NCBI GenBank assembly: GCA_963774195.1 | Contig: CAVZDY010000001.1 | Location: forward strand, 1,798,001 to 1,862,000 | Reading direction: 5' to 3' | DNA: 64,000 nt | DNA from: Roseiarcus sp963774195 | GTDB lineage: Bacteria > Pseudomonadota > Alphaproteobacteria > Rhizobiales > Beijerinckiaceae | Part shown: positions 18,778-27,384 of the stretch, piece by piece | How the letters are laid out: each line of letters opens with the position of its first letter | How positions within the stretch are numbered: position 1 is the first letter of the stretch | The notes under the pieces: generated by a model | What the model was told of the DNA's origin: nothing | Databases searched by the model: none | Seen by the model: only the letters and a program-made list of their open reading frames with translations | Program-made: the position numbers and the translations under genes

Positions 18778-19656
18778 ATGACCGAATTCACAGTGGTCGC
18801 GCCAGGCGGTGCGCAGCAATTGTCGGAGGCGCCGGTGTGGTGCGCACGAACGCGGCGGCTCTGGTGGGTCGACGTGGTGAGGGCGCGGCTCAATAGCCTC
18901 GACCCTTCGTCGGGAGTGCGCGACGCCTTCGATCTGCCCGGCAAGGCGGCGGGCTGCTGCGTCTTGCGCGCGGCCGGCGGCTTGGCGGTCGCGCTCGACG
19001 ATACGCTGCACGCCTTCGAGCCGAGCACCGGCGCCCTCGTGCGTCTCGTTGCGCCCGAGGACGGCCAGCCCCTCAATCGCCTCAACGACGGCAAAGTGGA
19101 CCGGGGCGGCCGTCTCTGGATCGGCACGATGAACACCCAGGCGTTCGACCCGGACGGCGGCCTCTATCGTATCGCACCCGACCTTGGGGTCGAGAAGCAG
19201 TTCGGCGATGTCATCATCCCCAACTCGATCGCCTTCAGCCCCGACGATCGCACGTTCTATTTCTCTGATACGCGCCGCTTCACGATCTGGGCGTTCGACT
19301 TCGATCTCGGGGAAGGCCGCATCGCCAATCGGCGCGTCTTCGCGGATGCGAGCGGCCATCCTGGCCGGCCAGACGGCTCGACGGTCGACGCCGAGGGCTT
19401 TCTTTGGAACGCCGAGATCATGGGCGGGCGCCTCGTCCGCTACGCGCCGGACGGCCGCATCGACCGTGTGGTGGCCGTGCCCGTCCCGCGGCCGACGTCT
19501 TGCGCCTTTGGCGGCGAAGGGCTCGAGACTCTCTATGTGACGAGCATGTCGATGGGACTGAGCGACGCTGAGCTTGCCCTGGCGCCCGGCTCCGGCGGCT
19601 TGATCGCCTTCCGGCCCGGCGTGCGGGGATTGCCCGAGCCGGCGTTCGCAGGCTAA
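18778..19656 (+). CDS. SMP-30/gluconolactonase family sugar lactonase
   Basis: A 292-residue six-bladed beta-propeller lactonase. The metal ligands of the family are in place: Glu17 (SEAPVW), Asn103 (RLNDGKVD), Asn149 (NSIAFSPD) and Asp199 (GRPDGSTVDAEG). It opens aldono-lactones to sugar acids in the cytosol; no signal peptide is seen. Between the MarR gene and aconitase X, and with an SDR and a sugar-acid dehydratase in the same island, it fits the second step of a non-phosphorylating sugar oxidation route. Confidence 0.9.
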   Translation: MTEFTVVAPGGAQQLSEAPVWCARTRRLWWVDVVRARLNSLDPSSGVRDAFDLPGKAAGCCVLRAAGGLAVALDDTLHAFEPSTGALVRLVAPEDGQPLNRLNDGKVDRGGRLWIGTMNTQAFDPDGGLYRIAPDLGVEKQFGDVIIPNSIAFSPDDRTFYFSDTRRFTIWAFDFDLGEGRIANRRVFADASGHPGRPDGSTVDAEGFLWNAEIMGGRLVRYAPDGRIDRVVAVPVPRPTSCAFGGEGLETLYVTSMSMGLSDAELALAPGSGGLIAFRPGVRGLPEPAFAG

Positions 19657-19671
19657 AACAAGGAGGAAGGG

Positions 19672-20952
19672 ATGATCCTCACCGACGCCGAAAAGGCGAT
19701 GCTGGACGGCACACGCGGTCCCGCGCGTCAAAAGGCGATGGAGCTTCTGGTGCGGTACGGCGAGGCGCTGGGGGCCGAACGTTTCGTGGAGACGCGCAAC
19801 GTCGCCACGGTGACCACCGTCACCAATCCGATCGTGCGCAAAGTCGCGCTCGAGCAGGGCATGGACGGCGTCTTCTCGCGCTTCAATCTCGACAGCGACG
19901 AGGTTGTCGCGACGCCGACTTTCGACGCGCCGGCATGCCAGCTCATTCACGGCATCTATCGCAATGAGGCGCGCGAGTTCGGCGTCGCGGAGGACGCCAT
20001 CCGTCTGCACGACGAGAGCGAGCGTTATTTCGGCCGACGCGGCCTGCAGATGCTTTCGACCTGCACGCCCTATCAGGTCGGCAATGTGCCGACGCTCGGC
20101 GAGCACTGCGCCTGGATGGAATCGTCTGCGGTCATCTACTGCAATTCGGTGCTCGGCGGGCGCACCAACACCGAGGGGCGCGAGAGCACGAGCGCGGCGG
20201 CGGTGACCGGCCGCATCCCTTATTGGGGTCTGCACGTTCCCGAAAACAGGACTGGCGATCTGCTATTCCGCGCCGAGGTCGACGTCGAGAGCATGCGTGA
20301 CTGGGGCTTGTTTGGCTATTACGTCGGCGAGATCGCCGAGGACGGCATTCCCGTTCTCGACGGCGTCACGACGACCCCCAACCTGCCGCGCCTGAAGCAC
20401 TTCGGCGCTTCAGCGGCATCTTCAGGCGGCGTCGAACTGTTTCATATTCCCGGGGTTACCCCGGAAGCGTCGAGCCGCGAGGGGGTTCTGCGGCGCGGCG
20501 GGGCCGCGACGCACGTCTACGGCGCCGCCGAGCGCCGGCTCGCCTATGACCGCTTGAACTCGGGGGCGTCCGATCCAAACGTCGATTTCATCATGCTCGG
20601 CTGTCCGCACGATTCGATCGAGCAGGTTTGGGAGGCGGCGCGACTGCTCGACGGCAAACGCATCAGCGCCAACGTCAATCTCTGGATCCACACCCCGCGC
20701 GCGATCAAGGAGGTTGCCGACCGCAGCGGTTACACGGCAATCATCGAGGATGCGGGTGCGCGGCTGCTCAGCGACACCTGCCCGGCGATCAGCCGGGCGG
20801 TGCCGAAGGGCGCCAAGGTCGTCGCCACCGATTCGGCCAAGCAGGCGCACTATCTGCCGGCGATCGTGCTCGGCACGCAGGCATGGTTCGGCTCGCTCGA
20901 AGAATGCATCAATGCGGCGCTCACCGGACGCTGGGCGGGAGAAGCGCCATGA
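19672..20952 (+). CDS. Aconitase X, large (catalytic) subunit (DUF521)
   Basis: A 426-residue protein after AAGGAGGAAGG. It matches the aconitase X catalytic domain: NVATVTTVTNPIV near 43, the PTFDAPACQLIHGIY segment, CTPYQVGNVPTLGEHCAW with Cys131 and Cys146, Cys157, the GGRTNTEGRESTSAAAVTGRIPYWG segment, and LGCPHDSIEQ (Cys311) and SDTCPAI (Cys370); some of these cysteines probably bind the Fe-S cluster. Characterised bacterial AcnX enzymes dehydrate cis-3-hydroxy-L-proline (Watanabe and colleagues); archaeal ones act on mevalonate 5-phosphate. The stop overlaps the small-subunit start (ATGA). The Ldh2-type reductase at 21408-22481 would suit the hydroxyproline reading. Confidence 0.88.
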   Translation: MILTDAEKAMLDGTRGPARQKAMELLVRYGEALGAERFVETRNVATVTTVTNPIVRKVALEQGMDGVFSRFNLDSDEVVATPTFDAPACQLIHGIYRNEAREFGVAEDAIRLHDESERYFGRRGLQMLSTCTPYQVGNVPTLGEHCAWMESSAVIYCNSVLGGRTNTEGRESTSAAAVTGRIPYWGLHVPENRTGDLLFRAEVDVESMRDWGLFGYYVGEIAEDGIPVLDGVTTTPNLPRLKHFGASAASSGGVELFHIPGVTPEASSREGVLRRGGAATHVYGAAERRLAYDRLNSGASDPNVDFIMLGCPHDSIEQVWEAARLLDGKRISANVNLWIHTPRAIKEVADRSGYTAIIEDAGARLLSDTCPAISRAVPKGAKVVATDSAKQAHYLPAIVLGTQAWFGSLEECINAALTGRWAGEAP

Positions 20953-21371
20953 CGACGATCGTGTTGCGCGGGCGCTGCGTCGTGCCCGGGACGGCGGCCG
21001 GCAAAGCGCTGGTCAGTCACGAAGCGATCTCCGGCTGGGGCGGCATGGACTTCAACACCGGCGTCATCACCGAGCGGCGCCATCCGCTGCACGGCCAGAG
21101 CTTCGCCGGCCGCGTGCTGGTCTTCGTGGGCGCCAAGGGCTCGTCCGGCTGGTCCCATTATTTCAATCTCGCGCGCCATGCCGGCGTCGGGCCCAAGGCG
21201 ATGATCTTCAACCGCATCAGCACGAAGGTTGCCCTCGGCGCCGTCGTCAGCCGCGTGCCCTCAATCACCGAGCTCGACGCCGACCCACTGAGCGTCATCG
21301 AGACTGACGACTGGGTGGAGATCGACGCGGGGCAGGGGCTTGTGACCGTGACGAAGGTTGCTGCCCGGTAA
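20949..21371 (+). CDS. Aconitase X, small (swivel) subunit (DUF126)
   Basis: A 140-residue swivelling domain from the ATG at 20949, overlapping the large subunit by four bases. Features are the aconitase swivel pattern GKALVSHEAISGWGGMDFNTGVI, then VFVGAKGSSGWSHYFNL with the conserved serine cluster at 65-69, and VALGAVVSRVPSITELD. In two-subunit AcnX this domain carries a catalytic serine and closes over the active site. An earlier start in the same frame (20628) is antisense-like and not used. Confidence 0.9.
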   Translation: MTTIVLRGRCVVPGTAAGKALVSHEAISGWGGMDFNTGVITERRHPLHGQSFAGRVLVFVGAKGSSGWSHYFNLARHAGVGPKAMIFNRISTKVALGAVVSRVPSITELDADPLSVIETDDWVEIDAGQGLVTVTKVAAR

Positions 21372-21407
21372 ACAACCAAGTCGCTGTCACCTTCGCCCCG
21401 ACGGGCC

Positions 21408-22481
21408 TCAGAGGGAAACGTCTCGGTTCACGCCGACGCTACGTGCCGCCGCGACGATCGCCGCCCAGGCTTCGTCGGGCAGCGGTACGCCGCTCGCCCC
21501 CCTTTTCGCGCGGGCTATGCGCTCCGGCTCGCCGGGCGTCAGGATCGCATCGCCTGGAATCGGCTTGGCCTGCCGGAACCAGTCGAGGTAGCGCGTCATG
21601 TCCGCGTCGAAGACATTCGAGGGGTCGACCTGTTTGGGGTCGACGTAGAGCGAGAACATGCCGTTGGCGAATTTTCGCCCCGGCCCGGTCGCGCCGTTGC
21701 CGGTGAGCGAGCCGCCCAGCAATTCGCAGAGCAGCGCGAGGCCCGAACCCTTGTGTTCGCCGAAGGCGCGGATGGCTCCGGCGCCGCGCGCAAAATCGCG
21801 CGGGCCCTCCGGCGTCAGCGGACCATAGAGCAGCGCGGGATCGCCCGAAGGGGCGCCGTCGGGGCCGATCAGCGCGTCGGGCGGCAATGGCTTTCCGCCT
21901 CGGCTTGCAACATTGACCTTGCCCTCGGCGACGAGCGAGGTCGCGAAGTCGAGAATGATCGGCGCGGCTCCCTCGCGCGGAGCGCCGACGCAGAACGGCG
22001 CCGTCGAAAGGCGCCGCTCGAGGCCGCCGAATGGCGCGACGAGGATGGAGCCCGCGGCGTTGGCGAAATGGATCGAGATCATCCCGGCGGCCGCCGCGCG
22101 CTCCGCCCATTCGCCGACACGGCCGACATGGCCGGCGTTGCGCAACGAGACCGCCGACAGTCCCGCCGCCTTCGCCTTCTCGACGCCGATGTCCACGGCT
22201 TGCGGCGCAACCATCTGGCCGAAGCCGAAGCGGCCATCGATTACGGCGATTGCCGGCGTGTCGACGAGGCGCGCGATCGTTTGGTTGGGAACGAGTTCGC
22301 CCGACTGGACCCAGGCGACATAGCGCGGCACGCGGATGACGCCGTGGCTGTCGTGGCCGGTGAGATTGGCGTCGACGAGCGATGCGGCGACTTGGCGCGC
22401 CTCCTCGCGCTGACTCCCGACGCGCTCGAAGACCTCCGCGCAGAAATCGGTGAGCGCGTCGGCGGCAATATGGATCGTCAT
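21408..22481 (-). CDS. Ldh family (malate/L-lactate dehydrogenase-like) reductase
   Basis: A 357-residue NAD(P)-dependent enzyme of the PF02615 fold, with the catalytic-region GHDSHGVIRVPRYVAWV at residues 42-58, a histidine-containing RNAGHVGRVGEWAERA near 114-129 and the GEHKGSGLALLCELLGGSLTG substrate/cofactor segment near 240. Relatives reduce 2-oxo acids or cyclic imines, including delta1-pyrroline-2-carboxylate reductase, which follows AcnX in cis-3-hydroxyproline catabolism. It is the last gene of the second liv operon and overlaps livF (ATGA), so it is co-made with a transporter. The substrate is inferred only. Confidence 0.85.
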   Translation of the reverse strand: MTIHIAADALTDFCAEVFERVGSQREEARQVAASLVDANLTGHDSHGVIRVPRYVAWVQSGELVPNQTIARLVDTPAIAVIDGRFGFGQMVAPQAVDIGVEKAKAAGLSAVSLRNAGHVGRVGEWAERAAAAGMISIHFANAAGSILVAPFGGLERRLSTAPFCVGAPREGAAPIILDFATSLVAEGKVNVASRGGKPLPPDALIGPDGAPSGDPALLYGPLTPEGPRDFARGAGAIRAFGEHKGSGLALLCELLGGSLTGNGATGPGRKFANGMFSLYVDPKQVDPSNVFDADMTRYLDWFRQAKPIPGDAILTPGEPERIARAKRGASGVPLPDEAWAAIVAAARSVGVNRDVSL

Positions 22482-23212
22482 GTCGAAACCTTGGTCTGCG
22501 CGCCGCCGAGATAAGCGTCGCGGATGCCTTCATTGCTCCACAGCGTCGCAGGATCGCCGCCTAGCGCGAGCCTGCCGGTCTCCAGCACATAGCCCCAGTT
22601 CGCGACCTTCAACGCCATATGGGCGTTCTGTTCGACCAGGAGAACCGTGGTTCCGCGCTTATGGATTTCGGCGATGATCTGGAACACAGCCTGCACGATC
22701 ACCGGCGCGAGGCCCAGGGAGGGCTCGTCGAGCAGCAACAGGCGCGGCTTGGCCATCAGGCCGCGTGCGACGGCGACCATCTGCTGCTGGCCGCCGGAAA
22801 GCGTCCAGCCGAGCGCGTCGGCGAAGCGCCGGATGTCGGGAAAGAGATCGAACATCGCGTCGGCCTCACGTCGGATCGCCGAGCCTGAGGCGTTCCCGTT
22901 CGAGGCGCCGAGCATGATGTTCTCGCGCACGGTCAGGCCGGGAAAAACGCGCCGCCCTTCTGGCACATGCGCAACGCCGAGCCTGACGATCGCTCCGGGG
23001 CCCAGACCCCCAATCGGCTTCCCATCGAACAGGATCGAACCCGCGCGTGGCGCAACAAGCCCTGAGATCGCGCGGAGCGTGGTCGACTTGCCCGCGCCGT
23101 TGGAGCCGAGGAGCGTCACGACGGCGCCTTCGTCGATCGCAAAGGAGACGCCACGCAACGCTTCGATTTCGCCGTAGTTGACGCAGAGGTCTCTTACATC
23201 GAGCAACGCCAT
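22478..23212 (-). CDS. livF: ABC transporter ATPase, LivF (second system)
   Basis: A 244-residue ATPase starting at the ATG at 23212, where the previous gene's stop overlaps (TGATG). Walker A GSNGAGKST near residue 36, the LivF-type VAHVPEGRRVFPGLTVRENIMLGA segment, signature LSGGQQQM and Walker B LLLLDEPSLGLAP are all visible. It is the partner ATPase of the LivMG fusion and is followed by the Ldh2-type gene. Confidence 0.9.
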   Translation of the reverse strand: MALLDVRDLCVNYGEIEALRGVSFAIDEGAVVTLLGSNGAGKSTTLRAISGLVAPRAGSILFDGKPIGGLGPGAIVRLGVAHVPEGRRVFPGLTVRENIMLGASNGNASGSAIRREADAMFDLFPDIRRFADALGWTLSGGQQQMVAVARGLMAKPRLLLLDEPSLGLAPVIVQAVFQIIAEIHKRGTTVLLVEQNAHMALKVANWGYVLETGRLALGGDPATLWSNEGIRDAYLGGAQTKVST

Positions 23213-24945
23213 CACGAGACTCCGAGATAGGCGGCGACGACGTCGGGCTGCCGAAGCACCTCGGCCGTTTCGCCGTTGGCGATGCGACGACCAAAATTGA
23301 GCACTGTCAGATGCCTTGCGACCCCCGAGATCAAGGTCATGTCGTGATCGATGATGAGAATGGTGAGGCCTTGTGCGGCGATGCGGTCGAGCAGATCGTG
23401 CAGCGATTTCTTCTCGCTCGAGTTGAGGCCCGCGGCGGGCTCGTCGAGCAACAGCACCGTCGGGTTGGCGGCCAATGCGCGAGCGATTTCGATCAGGCGT
23501 TGATGGCCGTAGCTGAAACTCGGGATCGTCTCGTCGGCGCGGTTTCCTAACCCGACGAAGTCGAGCGCGGCGCGGGCGCGCCGCCGCAACGCATCGTGTC
23601 CGCCCTCGACGAGCCCGTTGCCGTCGCGCTCGGCGCCGATCACGACATTTTCGAGCGCCGTCATCGAGCGGAACAGGCGAATGTTCTGGAACGTGCGCGC
23701 CAAGCCGGCGACGGTGCGCCTATGCGCGGGCAGGGCAGTCACATCGACCCCGTCGACGAATATTGCGCCGGCCGTGGCGCGATAGAGCCCAGTCACGACA
23801 TTGAGCGTCGTCGTCTTGCCGCTGCCGTTCGGGCCGATCAGCGCATGCACGCCGCCGCGCTTGACCTGGAAATCGACGCCGTCGACCGCTTTTAGCCCGC
23901 CGAAATTCTTGGCGAGGCCTCTGACCTCCAGCGCGAGGGGCGCGCCGGAATCGGCGGGACGAAGCGCCAGCGGCTCGGCGGGCGCCGAGGGGGCGCGCTG
24001 GCGTCTGCGAAACAATCGCCCAACGAAGCCCCAGATGCCCTCCGGCATGAAGATAACGATCAGGATGACGGAGAGACCGTAGATCCCGAGATAGAGGCCA
24101 GGCACGCTCTTCAGGAAGCGCAGCCATTCAGGAATAAGGATGAGCAGGCCTGTCCCGATCAGCGAGCCGACTGGCGAAGCGACGCCGCCGAGAAGCGCCA
24201 TCGTCAGGAGGACGATGGAGTCCGAGAAGGCGAATTGATCCGGGCTTATGTAGGAAAATCCGCCGGCGAACAGGCCGCCGCCCAAGCCGCCCAACATCGC
24301 GCAGAGCGCAAAGGCGATCACCTTGGTCCGGAAGACGTCGATTCCCGCCGCACGGGCGGCGAGTTCGTTGTCGCGCACCGCGCGCATGGCGCGCCCGAGC
24401 CGCGTGTCGGTGAGGCGCCAGACGAAATAACCCGACGCAGCGAGCGCGGCGACGGCGAGCGCGAGATAGGCCTGTCCCGAGGCGAAGCCGGGCGGCCGCC
24501 CGATTGAACTGACGCCGTCCGGTCCGTGGGTAAAGCGGATCGCGTTGATGAGAACGACGGTCAGGATTTGCTGAAACGAGATTGTCACCATCGCGAGATA
24601 GTGGCCGCCCAGGCGCAGCGTCGAGACGCCGAGCCCTGCGCCCGCCGCGCCCGCGATCGCCGCGCCCGCAACGAGGCAGAGCCAAAAGGACAGGCCATAG
24701 TCCGAGGTGCCGAGGCCGACGGCATAAGCGCCGAGCGCGAAGAACGCGGCCTGGGCGAGATTGATCTGGCCGCAAAGTCCCAGCACGATCGACAGACCGA
24801 AGACCGCGATCGCGTAGGTCGCCGCTTGCATGAGAATGTTGGCGACATAGCCGTCGGTCTTGACGTACGCCGCCAGCGCGACGAGCGCGACGGCGGCGAG
24901 GACGTAGACGATGTGTCCGGAGACGGAGGCGCGCATTTCTCTCAT
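23212..24945 (-). CDS. LivM-LivG fusion: permease plus ATPase (second system)
   Basis: A 577-residue fusion. Residues about 10-320 form the LivM permease (VLGLCGQINLAQAAFFALGAYA, YLAMVTISFQQILTVV, and TMALLGGVASPVGSLIGT). Residues about 340-577 form a LivG ATPase: LAKNFGGLKAVDGVDF, Walker A GPNGSGKTTT with Lys377, FSYGHQRLIEIARALA and VLLLDEPAAGL. The start is the ATG at 24945, overlapping livH by four bases. Fused LivMG proteins are common in Hyphomicrobiales and keep one ATPase tied to one permease. The open frame continues to 25635 but that part overlaps livH and is not coding. Confidence 0.9.
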   Translation of the reverse strand: MREMRASVSGHIVYVLAAVALVALAAYVKTDGYVANILMQAATYAIAVFGLSIVLGLCGQINLAQAAFFALGAYAVGLGTSDYGLSFWLCLVAGAAIAGAAGAGLGVSTLRLGGHYLAMVTISFQQILTVVLINAIRFTHGPDGVSSIGRPPGFASGQAYLALAVAALAASGYFVWRLTDTRLGRAMRAVRDNELAARAAGIDVFRTKVIAFALCAMLGGLGGGLFAGGFSYISPDQFAFSDSIVLLTMALLGGVASPVGSLIGTGLLILIPEWLRFLKSVPGLYLGIYGLSVILIVIFMPEGIWGFVGRLFRRRQRAPSAPAEPLALRPADSGAPLALEVRGLAKNFGGLKAVDGVDFQVKRGGVHALIGPNGSGKTTTLNVVTGLYRATAGAIFVDGVDVTALPAHRRTVAGLARTFQNIRLFRSMTALENVVIGAERDGNGLVEGGHDALRRRARAALDFVGLGNRADETIPSFSYGHQRLIEIARALAANPTVLLLDEPAAGLNSSEKKSLHDLLDRIAAQGLTILIIDHDMTLISGVARHLTVLNFGRRIANGETAEVLRQPDVVAAYLGVS

Positions 24946-25817
24946 GCTTTTTCCGCCACGCGCTCGCCGAAGATGCCCTGCGGGCGGACGGCGAGGAAGA
25001 CAATGAGCACGAGAAAGGCGAAGGCGTCCTTGAACGGCACGGAGATATAAGCGGCGCCGAAGGTCTCGATGATGCCGATCATGAACCCGCCAAGGATCGC
25101 GCCGGCGACGTCGCCAAAGCCGCCGATGATCGTCGCCGCGAACGCCTTCAGCGCGATTGTCGAGCCCATCTGGATCGAGACGAACAGCACCGGCGCCACC
25201 AATATGCCGGCGATTCCGCCGAGGACGGCGCTGTAGACGAAAGTGATCATGATCATCGCGGCGACAGGAACGCCGAGCAGCGCCGCCATCTCCTTGTCCT
25301 GGCTGGTCGCCTGCAGTTTCTTGCCCAGCAGCGTGCGCTCGAAAAGCCAATACTGAAACGCGACCAGCGCGAGCGTCACGGCGATGATGACGAGATACTG
25401 GCTGTCGAGATAGACGGGACCCACTTGGAATCCCGGAGTTTCGAGCCAGCCGGGCAGCACCTGCGGCTGCGGCCCGTAGAGGGCGAGCACGGTGTTGGAG
25501 AGGAAGATCGAGGCGCCGATGGTCGAGATCAGCACCGGCAGATAGGTGCGATTGCGTAAGGGGTAATAGACGAACAGATTGAAGACGGCGCCGAGCAGCG
25601 CCATCCCCGCGATCGATATCAGAAACGCAAGCCAATAAGGCCAGCCCAAATCGACCGCGAAGACGACCATCAGATAGGCCGCCACCATAGAGAACTCGCC
25701 CTGCGCGAAATTGACGACGCTGGTGGCGCGAAAGATCAGCACGAAGCCGAGCGCGACGAGGGCGTAGACGGCGCCGATGCCGACGCCCGTGAAAAGCAGT
25801 TGCAGAAAGAAATCCAT
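24942..25817 (-). CDS. livH: ABC transporter permease, LivH (second system)
   Basis: A 291-residue membrane protein from the ATG at 25817. It begins MDFFLQLLFTGVGIGAVYAL and has the LivH motif TSVVNFAQGEFSMVAAYLMV at residues 33-52 and a FAATIIGGFGDVAGAILGG segment near 220. About eight helices. It is followed by the LivMG fusion with a four-base overlap. The longer frame to 26303 lies within livK and is not used. Confidence 0.88.
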   Translation of the reverse strand: MDFFLQLLFTGVGIGAVYALVALGFVLIFRATSVVNFAQGEFSMVAAYLMVVFAVDLGWPYWLAFLISIAGMALLGAVFNLFVYYPLRNRTYLPVLISTIGASIFLSNTVLALYGPQPQVLPGWLETPGFQVGPVYLDSQYLVIIAVTLALVAFQYWLFERTLLGKKLQATSQDKEMAALLGVPVAAMIMITFVYSAVLGGIAGILVAPVLFVSIQMGSTIALKAFAATIIGGFGDVAGAILGGFMIGIIETFGAAYISVPFKDAFAFLVLIVFLAVRPQGIFGERVAEKA

Positions 25818-25872
25818 GCGGCGGCGCTCTCGACGTTCTTGTCGTGAAATCGCGTTTGACGACCGCCGGCTC

Positions 25873-27018
25873 TCAGTCCGTAAACTCGATACGCTTGTCG
25901 AAGACAATGACGCCCTTGTCGTTGCGCACGACATTGTAGCCGTGCAAGCCGTCCCCGAACTGGTCGAAATTGTACTCGCCCTCGGCGCCCTGGTAGCCCT
26001 TGATGGAGAGCATGGCGGCGCGGATTTTGTCGGGGTCGGTCGAGCCGGCTTTGTTGATCGCGACCGCGAGCACGCCGATCGCGTCATAGGTCCAGGAGCT
26101 GTAATTGTCCGGCGGCACTTTGGAGACAGCGCTGTAGAGCGTCGCGAATTCCTTTGAGGCGGCGCTCGCGTCGACCGCATAGTCAGCGACGCCGTAGGCG
26201 CCGTAAAGCGCGGCCCCGGCGAGCTTGACCGCGCCGGCGTCGATGGTCGATGCGGAGCCCACCCAGGGAATCGTGACGCCCAGTTGCCGCAACTGCCTCG
26301 CAAAGATGGCGACGTCGTTGTCGTAAGTGAAATACGAGCCGATGACGTCGGCGCCCGAGGCTTTGACCGCGAGCACGGCGGGCGTGAAATCCTGGCTCTG
26401 ATTTGGATAGCCCTGGTCGAGCGCGACCTTGGCGCCCACTTTGTCGAGCGCGGCCGACAGCGCCTTCAGGCCGCCGGTTCCGAACGCATCGGTCGAGTGG
26501 ACGATCGCCCAGTTTTTCTTGCCCAAGGTCTCGACGCCGTACGAGGCGATGACGCGACCCGAATAGGAATCGTTGGGCCGGAATCGTATCAGCCAGGGAT
26601 TGCCCATTTTCGTCAGCGCAGGGTCGGTGCCGCCGAAGCAGACGGGCTTGCCGGTCTTGAGAATGTCGCCCGCCATTGCGTGATTTTGCGTCGAGCGGAT
26701 CGAGCCCAGGAAGGCGACGATGTCGGGCTGCGCCGCGAGCTTGGAGAAGGCGAGGACGGCGCCCGGATTGGTCGTCTGATCGTCCTCGGTGACGATCTCG
26801 AGGGGTTTGCCGAGCACGCCGCCCGCCTTGTTGACCCGATCGAGCGCAATTTTCGCGCCGGCCAGCGCGTATTTGCCGCTGTCGGCGGCAGGGCCTGTGA
26901 CAGGCAGCACCATGCCGATCTTGATCGTACCGCCATCGGCGCGAGCGGCGCGCAACAACCCGGGCGCCGCCAGACTCGCGGCGAGCCCCAGGCTTACGGA
27001 GCGTCTGGTGAGGCTCAT
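25873..27018 (-). CDS. livK: Periplasmic substrate-binding protein, LivK-like (second system)
   Basis: A 381-residue protein beginning MSLTRRSVSLGLAASLAAPGL; the RR and the weakly hydrophobic core suggest a Tat-type signal peptide rather than plain Sec. The mature domain is Peripla_BP_6: IKIGMVLPVTGPAADSGKYAL, VTEDDQTTNPGAVLAFSKL, FGTGGLKALSAAL and a C-terminal YNVVRNDKGVIVFDK. It differs in sequence from the first LivK, so the two importers probably take different ligands. First gene of the second minus-strand operon. Confidence 0.87.
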   Translation of the reverse strand: MSLTRRSVSLGLAASLAAPGLLRAARADGGTIKIGMVLPVTGPAADSGKYALAGAKIALDRVNKAGGVLGKPLEIVTEDDQTTNPGAVLAFSKLAAQPDIVAFLGSIRSTQNHAMAGDILKTGKPVCFGGTDPALTKMGNPWLIRFRPNDSYSGRVIASYGVETLGKKNWAIVHSTDAFGTGGLKALSAALDKVGAKVALDQGYPNQSQDFTPAVLAVKASGADVIGSYFTYDNDVAIFARQLRQLGVTIPWVGSASTIDAGAVKLAGAALYGAYGVADYAVDASAASKEFATLYSAVSKVPPDNYSSWTYDAIGVLAVAINKAGSTDPDKIRAAMLSIKGYQGAEGEYNFDQFGDGLHGYNVVRNDKGVIVFDKRIEFTD

Positions 27019-27384
27019 GCGTTCCTCCCTATGATGTCATTCTTTCCGACGGTTCCACCGGACATTCGCCGGATCGCCATCGGTTTGGATTTGAAACTTG
27101 CTGAATTCGAACATCATTTGCAAGCCTGAACCGTTCTGATGCGCAGGCGATGCACGATCTGATCGAGCCGGCGGGCCGGCAAGTCCACGGGGCGATAAGT
27201 CAGAGTTTACCTGCAGTACGGATTAGCAGTGGTCATCAAGGCGAGTAGCGGCTCCGGCGTTGGCTCGCTGGATCGGCGGGGGCGCAACGCATTGCAACCG
27301 CGCGTGGAATTGGACTAGACGTTCATCGCGTTCGGAAGGCTGCGATGAGGCGAATTCCGGCAGTGAATTGCGTGGGATCCGCCA
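27019..27384. other. 366-base region between livK2 and the ClC gene
   Basis: No convincing gene. It must hold the promoter of the minus-strand liv operon. I see no clear operator or terminator. Confidence 0.4.

Noticed and set aside
18592..20235. A 547-residue minus-strand frame over the lactonase and aconitase X genes
   Set aside because: Antisense to genes with strong family matches; low-complexity composition.
24942..26303. A 453-residue version of LivH
   Set aside because: The extension lies inside livK and has no family sequence; the ATG at 25817 fits the family length.
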